DNA of 64,000 bases. Source: Fodinibius sp051746985 (lineage in GTDB: Bacteria; Bacteroidota; Rhodothermia; Balneolales; Balneolaceae). The notes under the pieces were generated by a model. The model was not told the origin of the DNA. It was given only the letters and a program-made list of their open reading frames with translations, and searched no databases. The stretch spans positions 1 through 64,000 of the forward strand of contig JBNJFP010000005.1 of assembly GCA_051746985.1 (NCBI GenBank), read 5' to 3'. Both the position numbers and the translations under genes were made by a program. Positions 43,168 through 51,288 of the stretch are shown here, piece after piece; the stretch's first letter is position 1; each line of letters opens with the position of its first letter.

Positions 43168-44487
43168 ATGGCTATGAAGTTTTTTAACAATGTTCTCATC
43201 TTTCTTGCAGTAATGGTGATGGTTGCCTGCAGTAACGATCCTACCAATCCAGGTAATGAAGATCCTTCGGTAGAAATTCCTCCAGAATTTGAATGTAAAG
43301 ATGGATTATCTGACGATACGTACGAATGTGAGAACATCGATTTAGTAGCTACACTGTCCCCTGAAGATTTACTGGCAAATCCGCTGGATGATGGCAGGAC
43401 GTTAAATGATATATGGGGCTGGACGGATCCACAAACAAAAATTGAATATGCTATCGTAGGTCTTGTTGATGGTGTTGCATTTGTGGACCTTTCGAATCCT
43501 ACAGAACCCCAGGTAGTTGGCAAGTTGGAAGAAACAGAGTCGGCTTCAGAAAAATCAAATAATGAAGTTACCAGCCCTTCTTTAATGCATGATGAAAAAA
43601 CAGCCTGGCGTGATTTTAAAGTATATCAAAATCATCTGTATGTTGTGAGTGATAACCAGCCTCACGGAATGCAAGTATTTGATTTGACCCGCCTTCGAGA
43701 TGTAGAAAATGGGCCTGAAATATTTGAAGAAGATTATCTTTATGATGACATTGAAAATGCCCATAATATTGCCATAAATGAAGAAAGTGGATTTGCATAT
43801 ATCGTGGGGTCAAATACCCACGGTGGTGGGTTACATATCCTGAACCTGCAAAATCCTCTCGATCCCACCTTTGCGGGGTTTCATAGTGACAGTAAGGTTG
43901 GTTATGATTCAAAAGGCTATGTTCACGATACCCAATGTGTTACATATGAAGGCCCCGACAGCAATTACCAGGGAGACGAAATCTGCATGAATTCCAGCGA
44001 AACTCATGTCGTTATTGCCAACGTTACCGATAAGGAAAATACAGAAACTATTTCCAAGGCTACCTACGAAAGTAATGGATACGCCCACCAAGGTTGGCTG
44101 ACAGAAGATCACGAGTATTTTTTACTTGATGATGAATATGATGAATGGGATGGGGTAAATACACGTACATATATCTGGGATGTTAGAGATTTGGATGACC
44201 CGGAATTAATTGGTGTTTACAAGGCCGAGACTCCATCCACAGATCACAATCAATTTATAAAAGGTAACCATACCTATCAGGCTAATTATACGGCCGGACT
44301 TCGAATTCTAAGTCTCGATAATATTGCTGACGGGAAGCTGCAAGAAGTTGCCTATTTTGATACTTTTACAGATAATGATGATGCTGTTTTCGAAGGGGCC
44401 TGGAGTAATTATCCATTTTTTGAAAGTGGATTGGTTATCGTTAGTGATATTAGGAATGGATTGTTTATACTCTACCCAGATTTATAA
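43168..44487 (+). CDS. LVIVD-repeat/choice-of-anchor B lipoprotein
   Basis: 439 residues with a signal and lipobox (VMVACSND). The body is a beta-propeller of LVIVD-type blades: ALVDGVAFVDLSNPTEPQVVGKL, NHLYVVSDNQPHGMQVFDLTRLRD, GFAYIVGSNTHGGGLHILNL and TYIWDVRDLDDPELIGVY, which also mark the choice-of-anchor B family. Probably surface-exposed or periplasmic; ligand unknown. A second ATG at 43174 is an equally good start. Several cysteine-containing segments (ECKDGLSDDTYECEN, TQCVTYEG and DEICMNSSE) may form disulfides. Confidence 0.85.
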   Translation: MAMKFFNNVLIFLAVMVMVACSNDPTNPGNEDPSVEIPPEFECKDGLSDDTYECENIDLVATLSPEDLLANPLDDGRTLNDIWGWTDPQTKIEYAIVGLVDGVAFVDLSNPTEPQVVGKLEETESASEKSNNEVTSPSLMHDEKTAWRDFKVYQNHLYVVSDNQPHGMQVFDLTRLRDVENGPEIFEEDYLYDDIENAHNIAINEESGFAYIVGSNTHGGGLHILNLQNPLDPTFAGFHSDSKVGYDSKGYVHDTQCVTYEGPDSNYQGDEICMNSSETHVVIANVTDKENTETISKATYESNGYAHQGWLTEDHEYFLLDDEYDEWDGVNTRTYIWDVRDLDDPELIGVYKAETPSTDHNQFIKGNHTYQANYTAGLRILSLDNIADGKLQEVAYFDTFTDNDDAVFEGAWSNYPFFESGLVIVSDIRNGLFILYPDL

Positions 44488-44522
44488 ACTGGAGTGTTAA
44501 TTATTATTCTAATTGCCAAGAC

Positions 44523-45167
44523 GTGAAATATTTTAAAAGTTTAGTCCATTTATTTTGTTTAATAGTACTGTTTGGGATCAGTGAAGGAATTGCCCAGTCG
44601 ACCGAGCTTACCGAGGACGATCAAATAAAGGCGGCCATAAGTCCTGCACCTGAAGCTATGCAGAACGACGCCAAGGTTTTGGGATACGATGAGGAGGGAG
44701 ACTTAACTACGCTGCGAAAAGGTTCTAATAAGTTGATTTGTATGGCTGATAATCCCGAACAGGATAATTTTCATGTCGCCTGTTATCATGAAGATCTGGA
44801 GCCGTTTATGAAGCGGGGCCGGGAGCTTAAGGCAAAGGGGTTATCAACAGAGAAGATTGATAGCATTCGATACAAGGAAATCGATGAAGGTGAAATTGAG
44901 CTGCCTGAAAAGCCAATGGCATTATACTCGTTGACAGGGTCCCCCAAAAGCTTTGATTATGCCACTGGCATTGTTAAAAATGCGAAGCCATTGTATGTGA
45001 TTTATGTACCTAATGCTACCGAAGAATCCACAGGCTTATCAAAAAAACCGGTAAGTAAGGGGGCGCCGTGGATTATGGAGCCGGGAACACCATGGGCGCA
45101 TATTATGGTGATGACCGGCCGCAATATTGGGGGAAATGGGGATATGAAAAGACAAAGTGAACAGTAG
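44523..45167 (+). CDS. Secreted protein, unknown
   Basis: 214 residues with a cleavable signal peptide (MKYFKSLVHLFCLIVLFGISEGIAQ), starting at GTG. The mature part has two cysteines (LICMADNPEQDNFHVACYH), a charged middle with AKGLSTEKIDSIRYKEIDEG, and a C-terminal PGTPWAHIMVMTGRNIGGN. I do not recognise the family. It lies 35 bp after the LVIVD lipoprotein and ends at a strong terminator, so the pair may be co-transcribed. Confidence 0.75.
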   Translation: MKYFKSLVHLFCLIVLFGISEGIAQSTELTEDDQIKAAISPAPEAMQNDAKVLGYDEEGDLTTLRKGSNKLICMADNPEQDNFHVACYHEDLEPFMKRGRELKAKGLSTEKIDSIRYKEIDEGEIELPEKPMALYSLTGSPKSFDYATGIVKNAKPLYVIYVPNATEESTGLSKKPVSKGAPWIMEPGTPWAHIMVMTGRNIGGNGDMKRQSEQ

Positions 45168-45185
45168 ATTTTTTGGCAGGGATAC

Positions 45186-45224
45186 AAAAAAAGAAAGGGA
45201 CAACGAGTGTTGTCCCTTTTCTGA
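45186..45224. terminator. Bidirectional Rho-independent terminator
   Basis: AAAGGGACAAC/GTTGTCCCTTT, an 11-bp perfect stem with a GAGT loop. A T-run follows on the plus strand and a longer T-run on the minus strand (seven A at 45186-45192). It stops both the secreted-protein gene and the convergent DUF4097 gene. Confidence 0.9.
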
Positions 45225-45232
45225 ATTCTCTT

Positions 45233-46210
45233 TTAGTTAAAAGAAAGCCGGACTCCGCCGCCTGATGTTCGAGCTGATATCTTTGGACCACCTCCATTTA
45301 ATGTTCCAAAAATCTCATTATCATCCATTTCACCTGAGAAGTTATTCAGTTTACCATCCACAAAGTTTCCTCTTAGTTCAAGGTCCACAGCAATTCCATC
45401 GGGCAGGGATATATCGATATTACCTCCACTGGTTTTCAGCTCCACAAATTGATCAATTGTGTTGAGATCAGCTGTGATACTTCCTCCACTTGTTGATGCT
45501 TGCACACTGCCCCTTACATCCCCGAGCTTTATATGTCCTCCGCTGGTCTTTGCATTGAGCGTTCCGGTAACGGTCTCAGCATTGATGTGACCACCACTCG
45601 TTTTAGTATTGATTTCACCTTCGATATTTGATAAGTCAATATGTCCACCCGAAGTTTTGGCTTCAATGGTTCCACTGAGGTTTGCCAAATTAAGGTGCCC
45701 CCCGCTTGTTGAAATCTGTTGATTTCCTTCGAGTTCGTCCACCTCAATATGTCCACCACTTGTCTTTAATTTGGAACTGATTTCTTTTGGGGTATAGATC
45801 ACAAACGAAATAGAGTGCCGATCGTTATTCCCTCCCAACCATTTTTTATTGCCGGTAGGTTTGGCGATGGCTTTAACCGCGTTCCCATTTCCATCTTTGG
45901 AAATGGTTATATCCCATTTGTCGAGATCGGTATCTTGGGCAGAAAGGGTCTGCCCATCTTTACGAACAAACATTTCAACTCGAACGGTGTTATCATTGGT
46001 ACCTTCCACCGTAATATGTCCGCCAGAAGTTTGAACATCCAGTTCACCTGGTGTAGAAATATCAAATTCTTCAACACGATAGGGCTCATCCTGTTCTGTT
46101 GAGGGCTGATTTTCAAATGCCAGTGATGTACGGATCAGGAGAAGGGTTAAAAGTAAAACAGCCGATAATATGAGTGTTACTTTGGTGAGATAAACGTTAC
46201 GGGTAGTCAT
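45233..46210 (-). CDS. DUF4097 beta-strand repeat protein with TSGG repeats
   Basis: 325 residues with an N-terminal membrane helix (10-30) and a secreted body. TSGG occurs nine times (residues 61, 150, 168, 186, 204, 222, 240, 260 and 315), mostly as TSGGHI. Six copies from 150 to 240 are spaced exactly 18 residues apart, which gives a regular beta-solenoid. DUF4097 proteins are usually described as putative adhesins. The DNA of the units has diverged, so the repeat is old. It ends with the C-terminal ISARTSGGGVRLSFN. Confidence 0.88.
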   Translation of the reverse strand: MTTRNVYLTKVTLILSAVLLLTLLLIRTSLAFENQPSTEQDEPYRVEEFDISTPGELDVQTSGGHITVEGTNDNTVRVEMFVRKDGQTLSAQDTDLDKWDITISKDGNGNAVKAIAKPTGNKKWLGGNNDRHSISFVIYTPKEISSKLKTSGGHIEVDELEGNQQISTSGGHLNLANLSGTIEAKTSGGHIDLSNIEGEINTKTSGGHINAETVTGTLNAKTSGGHIKLGDVRGSVQASTSGGSITADLNTIDQFVELKTSGGNIDISLPDGIAVDLELRGNFVDGKLNNFSGEMDDNEIFGTLNGGGPKISARTSGGGVRLSFN

Positions 46211-46372
46211 AATAGGTCCTGATTAATTTAAAATAGTGACGTTTTTGCAATACGCTGACATGTAAAAAGAGTTACACAAATTGTGATATAGAAGTGATTT
46301 TGCAGGTAGGAGAGCTGCCATCAATTCATTATTTTCAGGCACCTCTGAAAAAAGAAAAACCGATAAGCTACT

Positions 46373-47224
46373 ATGAAATTACCCTTTGTTTTGGCTAAGC
46401 GTTTTGTGGCCGGAGAGAACTTTGAACAAACCATTCCCAAAGTAGAAGAGCTTAACCAAAAAGATATCAAAGTTACCCTCGATTTATTGGGCGAAAATGT
46501 AGAAGATCCCCAGACGGCGGACGAAACGGTAGAAAGCTATATCCAACTTTTACGTGATATAGATCATTCCAAGTTAAACAGTACAATATCGATTAAGCTT
46601 ACGATGATGGGGCTGGATATAGATCGCAACTACTGCCGCGACAATTTATTTAAGCTTCTGGATGTGGCCCGCAAAAACGATCAGTTTGTCCGCATTGATA
46701 TGGAGGGTTCAGACTATACTCAGATGACCATCGATATATTTAAAGAAGCCTTCCAGGAATATGGCAAACATGTAGGCATTGTGATCCAAGCTTATTTGCA
46801 TCGCACCAAAGAAGATATTGAGGAGTTGGCCAAAATCGGTGCTGATGTTCGCTTGTGCAAAGGAGCATATAAAGAGCCCAAGGAGATTGCCCTGCAAAAT
46901 ATGGATGATATCCGGGGGGCTTTTAAAGAATATGCGAAAGAACTCTTGGAGAAAACGCCTTATCCTCGCATAGCCACCCACGACGATGAACTCATAAACT
47001 GGACCAAGCAATACACCGATCAAAATGAGATTGGTCCATCCCGATTTGAGTTTCAGATGCTCTACGGATTGCGGCAGAAAACAATGGAATATTTTGCCGC
47101 TAATGGGTACAATGCACGTGTTTACGTACCTTTTGGCACCATGTGGTTTCCTTACTTTAAACGCCGCCTTATGGAGCGAAAAGAAAATATTTGGTTTGTG
47201 CTTTCTACCCTATTTCAAAAATAG
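46373..47224 (+). CDS. putA: Proline dehydrogenase
   Basis: 283 residues, a monofunctional PutA-type TIM barrel. Marks include VTLDLLGENV, SIKLTMMGLD, VRIDMEGSDYTQMTIDIF, GIVIQAYLHRTKEDIEELAK, VRLCKGAYKEPKEIALQ (the RLCKGAY flavin/substrate strand), ATHDDELI and the C-terminal FEFQMLYGLRQ with RVYVPFGTMWFPYFKRRLMER. It oxidises proline to pyrroline-5-carboxylate using FAD. The matching P5C dehydrogenase is not in the window. A 162-bp gap separates it from the divergent DUF4097 gene. Confidence 0.95.
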   Translation: MKLPFVLAKRFVAGENFEQTIPKVEELNQKDIKVTLDLLGENVEDPQTADETVESYIQLLRDIDHSKLNSTISIKLTMMGLDIDRNYCRDNLFKLLDVARKNDQFVRIDMEGSDYTQMTIDIFKEAFQEYGKHVGIVIQAYLHRTKEDIEELAKIGADVRLCKGAYKEPKEIALQNMDDIRGAFKEYAKELLEKTPYPRIATHDDELINWTKQYTDQNEIGPSRFEFQMLYGLRQKTMEYFAANGYNARVYVPFGTMWFPYFKRRLMERKENIWFVLSTLFQK

Positions 47225-47230
47225 ATCGTT

Positions 47231-47605
47231 ATGGGATTATCCCCGGAAACGCACCGATACCTTATTGCCGGACTTTTTCTTGTTACGGGAATTCTTCATT
47301 TCATTCGGCCACAGATGTTCGTTAAGATTATGCCCGAGTATATTCCCCGGCATCAGGCGATGGTGTACATAAGTGGAGTAGCAGAAGTCATCGGCGCGAT
47401 TGGAATTTTGATTGATCAAACTCAAGAATGGTCGGGCTGGGGATTGATTCTATTGCTCATCGCTGTGTTTCCTGCTAATATTAATATGACGATAAAATCG
47501 GTTCAAAAGTCGGGATATACTTCTTTATTTAGCATTGTAACCATGGTGCGGCTGCCACTCCAATTTGTGCTGATCTACTGGGTATATTGGGCGTGCTTAC
47601 GTTAA
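47231..47605 (+). CDS. DoxX-like four-helix membrane protein
   Basis: 124 residues with about four hydrophobic helices. GLFLVTGILHFIRPQMFVKIMPEYIP and YISGVAEVIGAIGILI resemble small DoxX/MAPEG-like membrane proteins, whose role is linked to redox stress in some bacteria. It starts 6 bp after putA and is likely co-transcribed with it. The downstream giant membrane gene begins 21 bp later. The function is unknown. Confidence 0.78.
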   Translation: MGLSPETHRYLIAGLFLVTGILHFIRPQMFVKIMPEYIPRHQAMVYISGVAEVIGAIGILIDQTQEWSGWGLILLLIAVFPANINMTIKSVQKSGYTSLFSIVTMVRLPLQFVLIYWVYWACLR

Positions 47606-47626
47606 ATAAGATGGCAAAGGTTAAAA

Positions 47627-49828
47627 GTGAATTGGAAGATCTGTTTCACTTTTGCCATTTCACTTCTGCCTCTTACATTGTTCTTTATGATCCAGATATT
47701 GCGAAATAGATACGTGAAATATTTTTGGCCCATCTTTTTTGGAATTACTTTACTCTTTATTCCGCTGGTAGGGGACTTCCATATTGAGTCGGCCCTGCTT
47801 GTTTCTCTTTTAGGATGTTTTTGGGCGGGGATTCGGGCAACAAACCAATCCCCGGGAGAAGATTTTTATGTTGCTTTACGTATTGCCGGATATTTGTTTA
47901 TGGTGGGATTCCCACTGCTGATAAAGGCGATAGCGACGGGCTGTTTTAGCATTCACGGGTTGGCCTACTGGGTGCTGTTTCCATTGCCAAGCGTGTTTTT
48001 TGGCTATGCGATAGGGCGATTAATCCGGGAATTACAGTGGTCGTATGCCAAACTAATTGCAGCAGCGATTTTAATATTTGTGGGCATCGGTATTTTGCTG
48101 ATTGAGCTCTTAACCTACCCACAAGTGTACTTTTTTAATCACGTGTGGGGTGGCTGGCCGGGTCCCATTTATGATGAGGTCGTACGCGTAAATGGGGCAA
48201 CAGTCTTTTTTCGTTTTTTAACCGTGCTTTGGGCTACACTCCTTTGGCACATTCCTGAAATAAATCAAGATCGGTTTGCCAAGTGGATCGTGGGATTTTC
48301 TTCCGTAGCCATTTTGATAAGTTATACTCAGCTAAATGAGTTTGGGATAAATTCGCCAAGATCACATTTGCAAAAAGTCTTAGGCGGATATCAAACAACT
48401 GAGCACTTTGAGTTGTATTATGATGAGCGTCTTTACAGCGATTACGAGATTGATCTGTTGGCGAAAGAACATGAGTTTTATTTTGGTCGGATATCAGAGC
48501 AGCTGGAATTAAATGACAGAGATTCAACTCATAAAATTGAGAGCTACCTGTACGGCCACCCCTGGCAAAAGAAGCAGCTGGTAGGTGCCAAGTTTACCAG
48601 TTACGTGCCCGTATGGCTGGAGCAGGATCAGATGCATATTGCCAAAGAACAAATTGAAAACAGCCTCAAACATGAGCTCGTGCACGTGCTCAGCAAGGAG
48701 TTTGGCAACTGGTACAACGCCAGCTGGAGCATCGGACTTATTGAGGGAATTGCCGTAGCCATCGATGGCGGTTCTTCAGATACATCCACCATCGATCAAA
48801 TAGTGGTATCCGAAAAACCGTATTCTACTGCAGAAGAGCTGCAACAAGCCTTTTCGTTTTGGGGGTTTTACGGCGGACGTTCGGGCGTGAATTATACCAC
48901 GAGCGGATCGTTTGTACGGTTTTTGATGCAGAACTACCCGGTGGAATCGGTGAAAGAAGCATATAGGACGGGTGATGTGGCAGAAGCCTATCAAACTGAT
49001 TGGCAAACACTTACAGAAGGCTGGCATGCTGCCTTAGATACTGTGGCAGTTGATACGATGGATCAACAGGTAGCGCGACGCATTTTTGGCAGACTTTCGC
49101 TGTTTGAGAAAGAGTGTCCTCACGTGGTTTCGGATTTTGCAGAAGCTGAGGATAATTATCGTTTCTATTTGGCGGAGAAAGATACGATGCGTGCACTTGA
49201 ATCACTGGATAGGGCATTGGCAGAAGCTGATCATGCTAATCCTATCAAAGTCGAGTGGAGCTATCGAAATCTGTTATCAGGTAATATTGAAAAAGTCCAG
49301 GGGGTGGCTTCGCTGCAGGATACTTTGGTCGATCTGCAACTGTTGTATGCAGATGCTTTTGCCATGGCCGATGAGTGGAATGAAGCGAAAGAGCATTTAG
49401 AAGAAGGAAAACAGTTCTTTGCCGAAAATCCCGATTCCTTGTTGCAGATGGCTATAGAAGCGCGAAGCGATAGTCTGCAATGGAAAATTTATAGCGACAT
49501 GACGTATAAAGATATTATGCCGGATTCAACGAGCTTTGTTAAAGCACTGTACCGGACAAAAATCCGCAGTATTCGGAAAGCTATCAATCAGGAGCGTTGG
49601 GAACTGGTGGAGGAGTATGGGCGTGTAATTGTTCGTGATTCGTTGCAGTCGATATATTTTGATGATTACCAAAAGTTGATTCACCATTTGGCTTTCTTGG
49701 GCAAGAAAGAATTAGCAACGGACCTTGTAGCTACGTTGAGCGATATGGATTTACGAGAACGATACCGAGAGCGTCTGCAACAGGAACGGGAATGGATTCA
49801 TTTTTTAAGTGACAGAAAAGATTTATGA
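47627..49828 (+). CDS. Membrane-bound gluzincin-like metallopeptidase, large
   Basis: 733 residues from a GTG. An N-terminal membrane domain of about seven helices (1-240) is followed by a soluble domain with HELVH (349-353) and a downstream Glu373 in GLIEGIAVAID, the HExxH...E zinc site of the M1/peptidase MA-like clan. Further on lie a long helical tetratricopeptide-like C-terminal part (from about 500) rich in Glu/Lys helices. It likely cleaves a protein or peptide at the outer face of the membrane. Its fusion of multiple helices, gluzincin and a repeat tail is not one I recognise. Part of the putA run. Confidence 0.75.
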   Translation: MNWKICFTFAISLLPLTLFFMIQILRNRYVKYFWPIFFGITLLFIPLVGDFHIESALLVSLLGCFWAGIRATNQSPGEDFYVALRIAGYLFMVGFPLLIKAIATGCFSIHGLAYWVLFPLPSVFFGYAIGRLIRELQWSYAKLIAAAILIFVGIGILLIELLTYPQVYFFNHVWGGWPGPIYDEVVRVNGATVFFRFLTVLWATLLWHIPEINQDRFAKWIVGFSSVAILISYTQLNEFGINSPRSHLQKVLGGYQTTEHFELYYDERLYSDYEIDLLAKEHEFYFGRISEQLELNDRDSTHKIESYLYGHPWQKKQLVGAKFTSYVPVWLEQDQMHIAKEQIENSLKHELVHVLSKEFGNWYNASWSIGLIEGIAVAIDGGSSDTSTIDQIVVSEKPYSTAEELQQAFSFWGFYGGRSGVNYTTSGSFVRFLMQNYPVESVKEAYRTGDVAEAYQTDWQTLTEGWHAALDTVAVDTMDQQVARRIFGRLSLFEKECPHVVSDFAEAEDNYRFYLAEKDTMRALESLDRALAEADHANPIKVEWSYRNLLSGNIEKVQGVASLQDTLVDLQLLYADAFAMADEWNEAKEHLEEGKQFFAENPDSLLQMAIEARSDSLQWKIYSDMTYKDIMPDSTSFVKALYRTKIRSIRKAINQERWELVEEYGRVIVRDSLQSIYFDDYQKLIHHLAFLGKKELATDLVATLSDMDLRERYRERLQQEREWIHFLSDRKDL

Positions 49829-49974
49829 TTTCAAAGGGTACCACTTTTCGTATTTTGCAGGAGATAAATAGATATCAAAAAATACGACGATGAGAAAATT
49901 ATTAGCAGTACTATTTTTATAGGATGGTCAGCAAAAGGATCAACGTTAAAATAGTAGATAAAGAATGACGAAAG

Positions 49975-50532
49975 ATGCGTGAATACACGCTAAATTTTAC
50001 ACAGGCAAATGTCTATGCGCTGGCACTGTACATCCCCATAACTGCAGCATTTGTTTTGCCTTATGCATGGGTTCATGGATGGTCCATACTGGGGACAGAT
50101 ATTCTTCAGTTTTTTGTAAATATTCCTGTGTTTATCATCAGTTTAATCATAGGTACCATTGCCCATGAGGTTATACACGCGATCTGCTGGTCGTGGTTGG
50201 ATGGCATACCCTGGGAGAAGATTCACTTCGGTTTTAAGTGGAAAGTGTTGACGCCCTATGTCCATTGTCCCGAGCCGGTAGAAGTAACGAACTATCGATG
50301 GGGCGTGGCTATGCCGGGCATTGTTTTGGGAGTAATCCCGTATTTGCTGGCACTTGTTTTTCAGAACGGATGGCTGTTGGGGTTCGGCCTTTTCTTTACG
50401 TTGGCAGCCGGGGGAGATATTTTAATTTTGTGGCTTCTGAGAGATGTAGAAGATGGAAAACAAGTACAGGATCATCCCGATTTGGTAGGATGCCGTATTG
50501 TTAATCAGAATGAAAGTGAGTTGGTATTATGA
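49975..50532 (+). CDS. DUF3267 family membrane protein (HExxH)
   Basis: 185 residues with about four membrane helices. Motif TIAHEVIHAICWS (His64) is a zinc-protease-like HExxH embedded in the second membrane region, matching DUF3267 proteins. It could be an intramembrane protease or an inactive relative. The preceding 146 bp hold only a short aborted signal-peptide-like ORF. Its stop overlaps the nitroreductase start (ATGA), so the two are coupled. Confidence 0.82.
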   Translation: MREYTLNFTQANVYALALYIPITAAFVLPYAWVHGWSILGTDILQFFVNIPVFIISLIIGTIAHEVIHAICWSWLDGIPWEKIHFGFKWKVLTPYVHCPEPVEVTNYRWGVAMPGIVLGVIPYLLALVFQNGWLLGFGLFFTLAAGGDILILWLLRDVEDGKQVQDHPDLVGCRIVNQNESELVL

Positions 50533-51197
50533 GTGAGAAAAAGTTTGTGTCCCATTCTGCTTACAAAGAATATCCGGCTGATGAGATGCGCAAGCGAGCC
50601 CGGTCGTTTTATCAAGATATGAAGCGCCGGAGAACGGTGCGCGAGTTTTCGGATCGGCCGGTACCCCGGGAAATTATCGAAGACTGCATTCGAGCGGCGG
50701 GAACAGCGCCCAATGGAGCCAATAAACAGCCGTGGCATTTTGCAGTGTTGAGTGATCCCAAAGTGAAAAAAGAAATTCGTGAGGCGGCTGAAGAGGAAGA
50801 GCGGGAGTTTTACGAGCGTCGTGCTACCGAGGAATGGCTGAAGGCGCTGGCACCGCTCGGTACGGATTCCAACAAACCTTTTTTGGAAGAAGCGCCCTAT
50901 CTTATTGCTATCTTTTCCAAGAGGTATGGTATCAAAGAGAACGGCGAAAAAGAAACCTACTATTACGTTAAGGAGTCGGTAGGTATTGCTACCGGGATGT
51001 TAATTACGGCCATTCATAAAGCGGGCTTGGCATCGCTGACGCATACGCCGAGTCCCATGGGATTTCTAAACGATATACTGGATCGCCCTGAAAACGAGCG
51101 TCCTTTTTTGCTGTTGGTGGTTGGATATCCCAAAGAGGATGTAAAAGTACCTGATATCAGTAAGAAATCGCTGGATGAGATTGCTACGTTTATCTAA
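50529..51197 (+). CDS. Nitroreductase family protein
   Basis: 222 residues. Typical FMN-binding segments are KRRRTVREFSDRPVPREIIEDCIRAAGTAPNGANKQPWHFAVL near the N-terminus, KESVGIATGMLITAIHKAGLASLTHTPSPMGFL and FLLLVVGYPKEDVKVP at the end. It reduces nitro compounds, quinones or dehalogenates with NAD(P)H. The IYD-like PMGFL and the KPFLEEAPYLIAIF segment hint at the iodotyrosine-deiodinase-like branch, though this is tentative. Coupled to the DUF3267 gene by ATGA. Confidence 0.9.
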   Translation: MSEKKFVSHSAYKEYPADEMRKRARSFYQDMKRRRTVREFSDRPVPREIIEDCIRAAGTAPNGANKQPWHFAVLSDPKVKKEIREAAEEEEREFYERRATEEWLKALAPLGTDSNKPFLEEAPYLIAIFSKRYGIKENGEKETYYYVKESVGIATGMLITAIHKAGLASLTHTPSPMGFLNDILDRPENERPFLLLVVGYPKEDVKVPDISKKSLDEIATFI

Positions 51198-51288
51198 TTA
51201 TCAGTGATCTGGATAACAATTATCGAAGCAATAGAGAAGGTTTTTAATTCCTTTATAAATGGGTTAGGTTAAATAAAAAACCTGCCCA

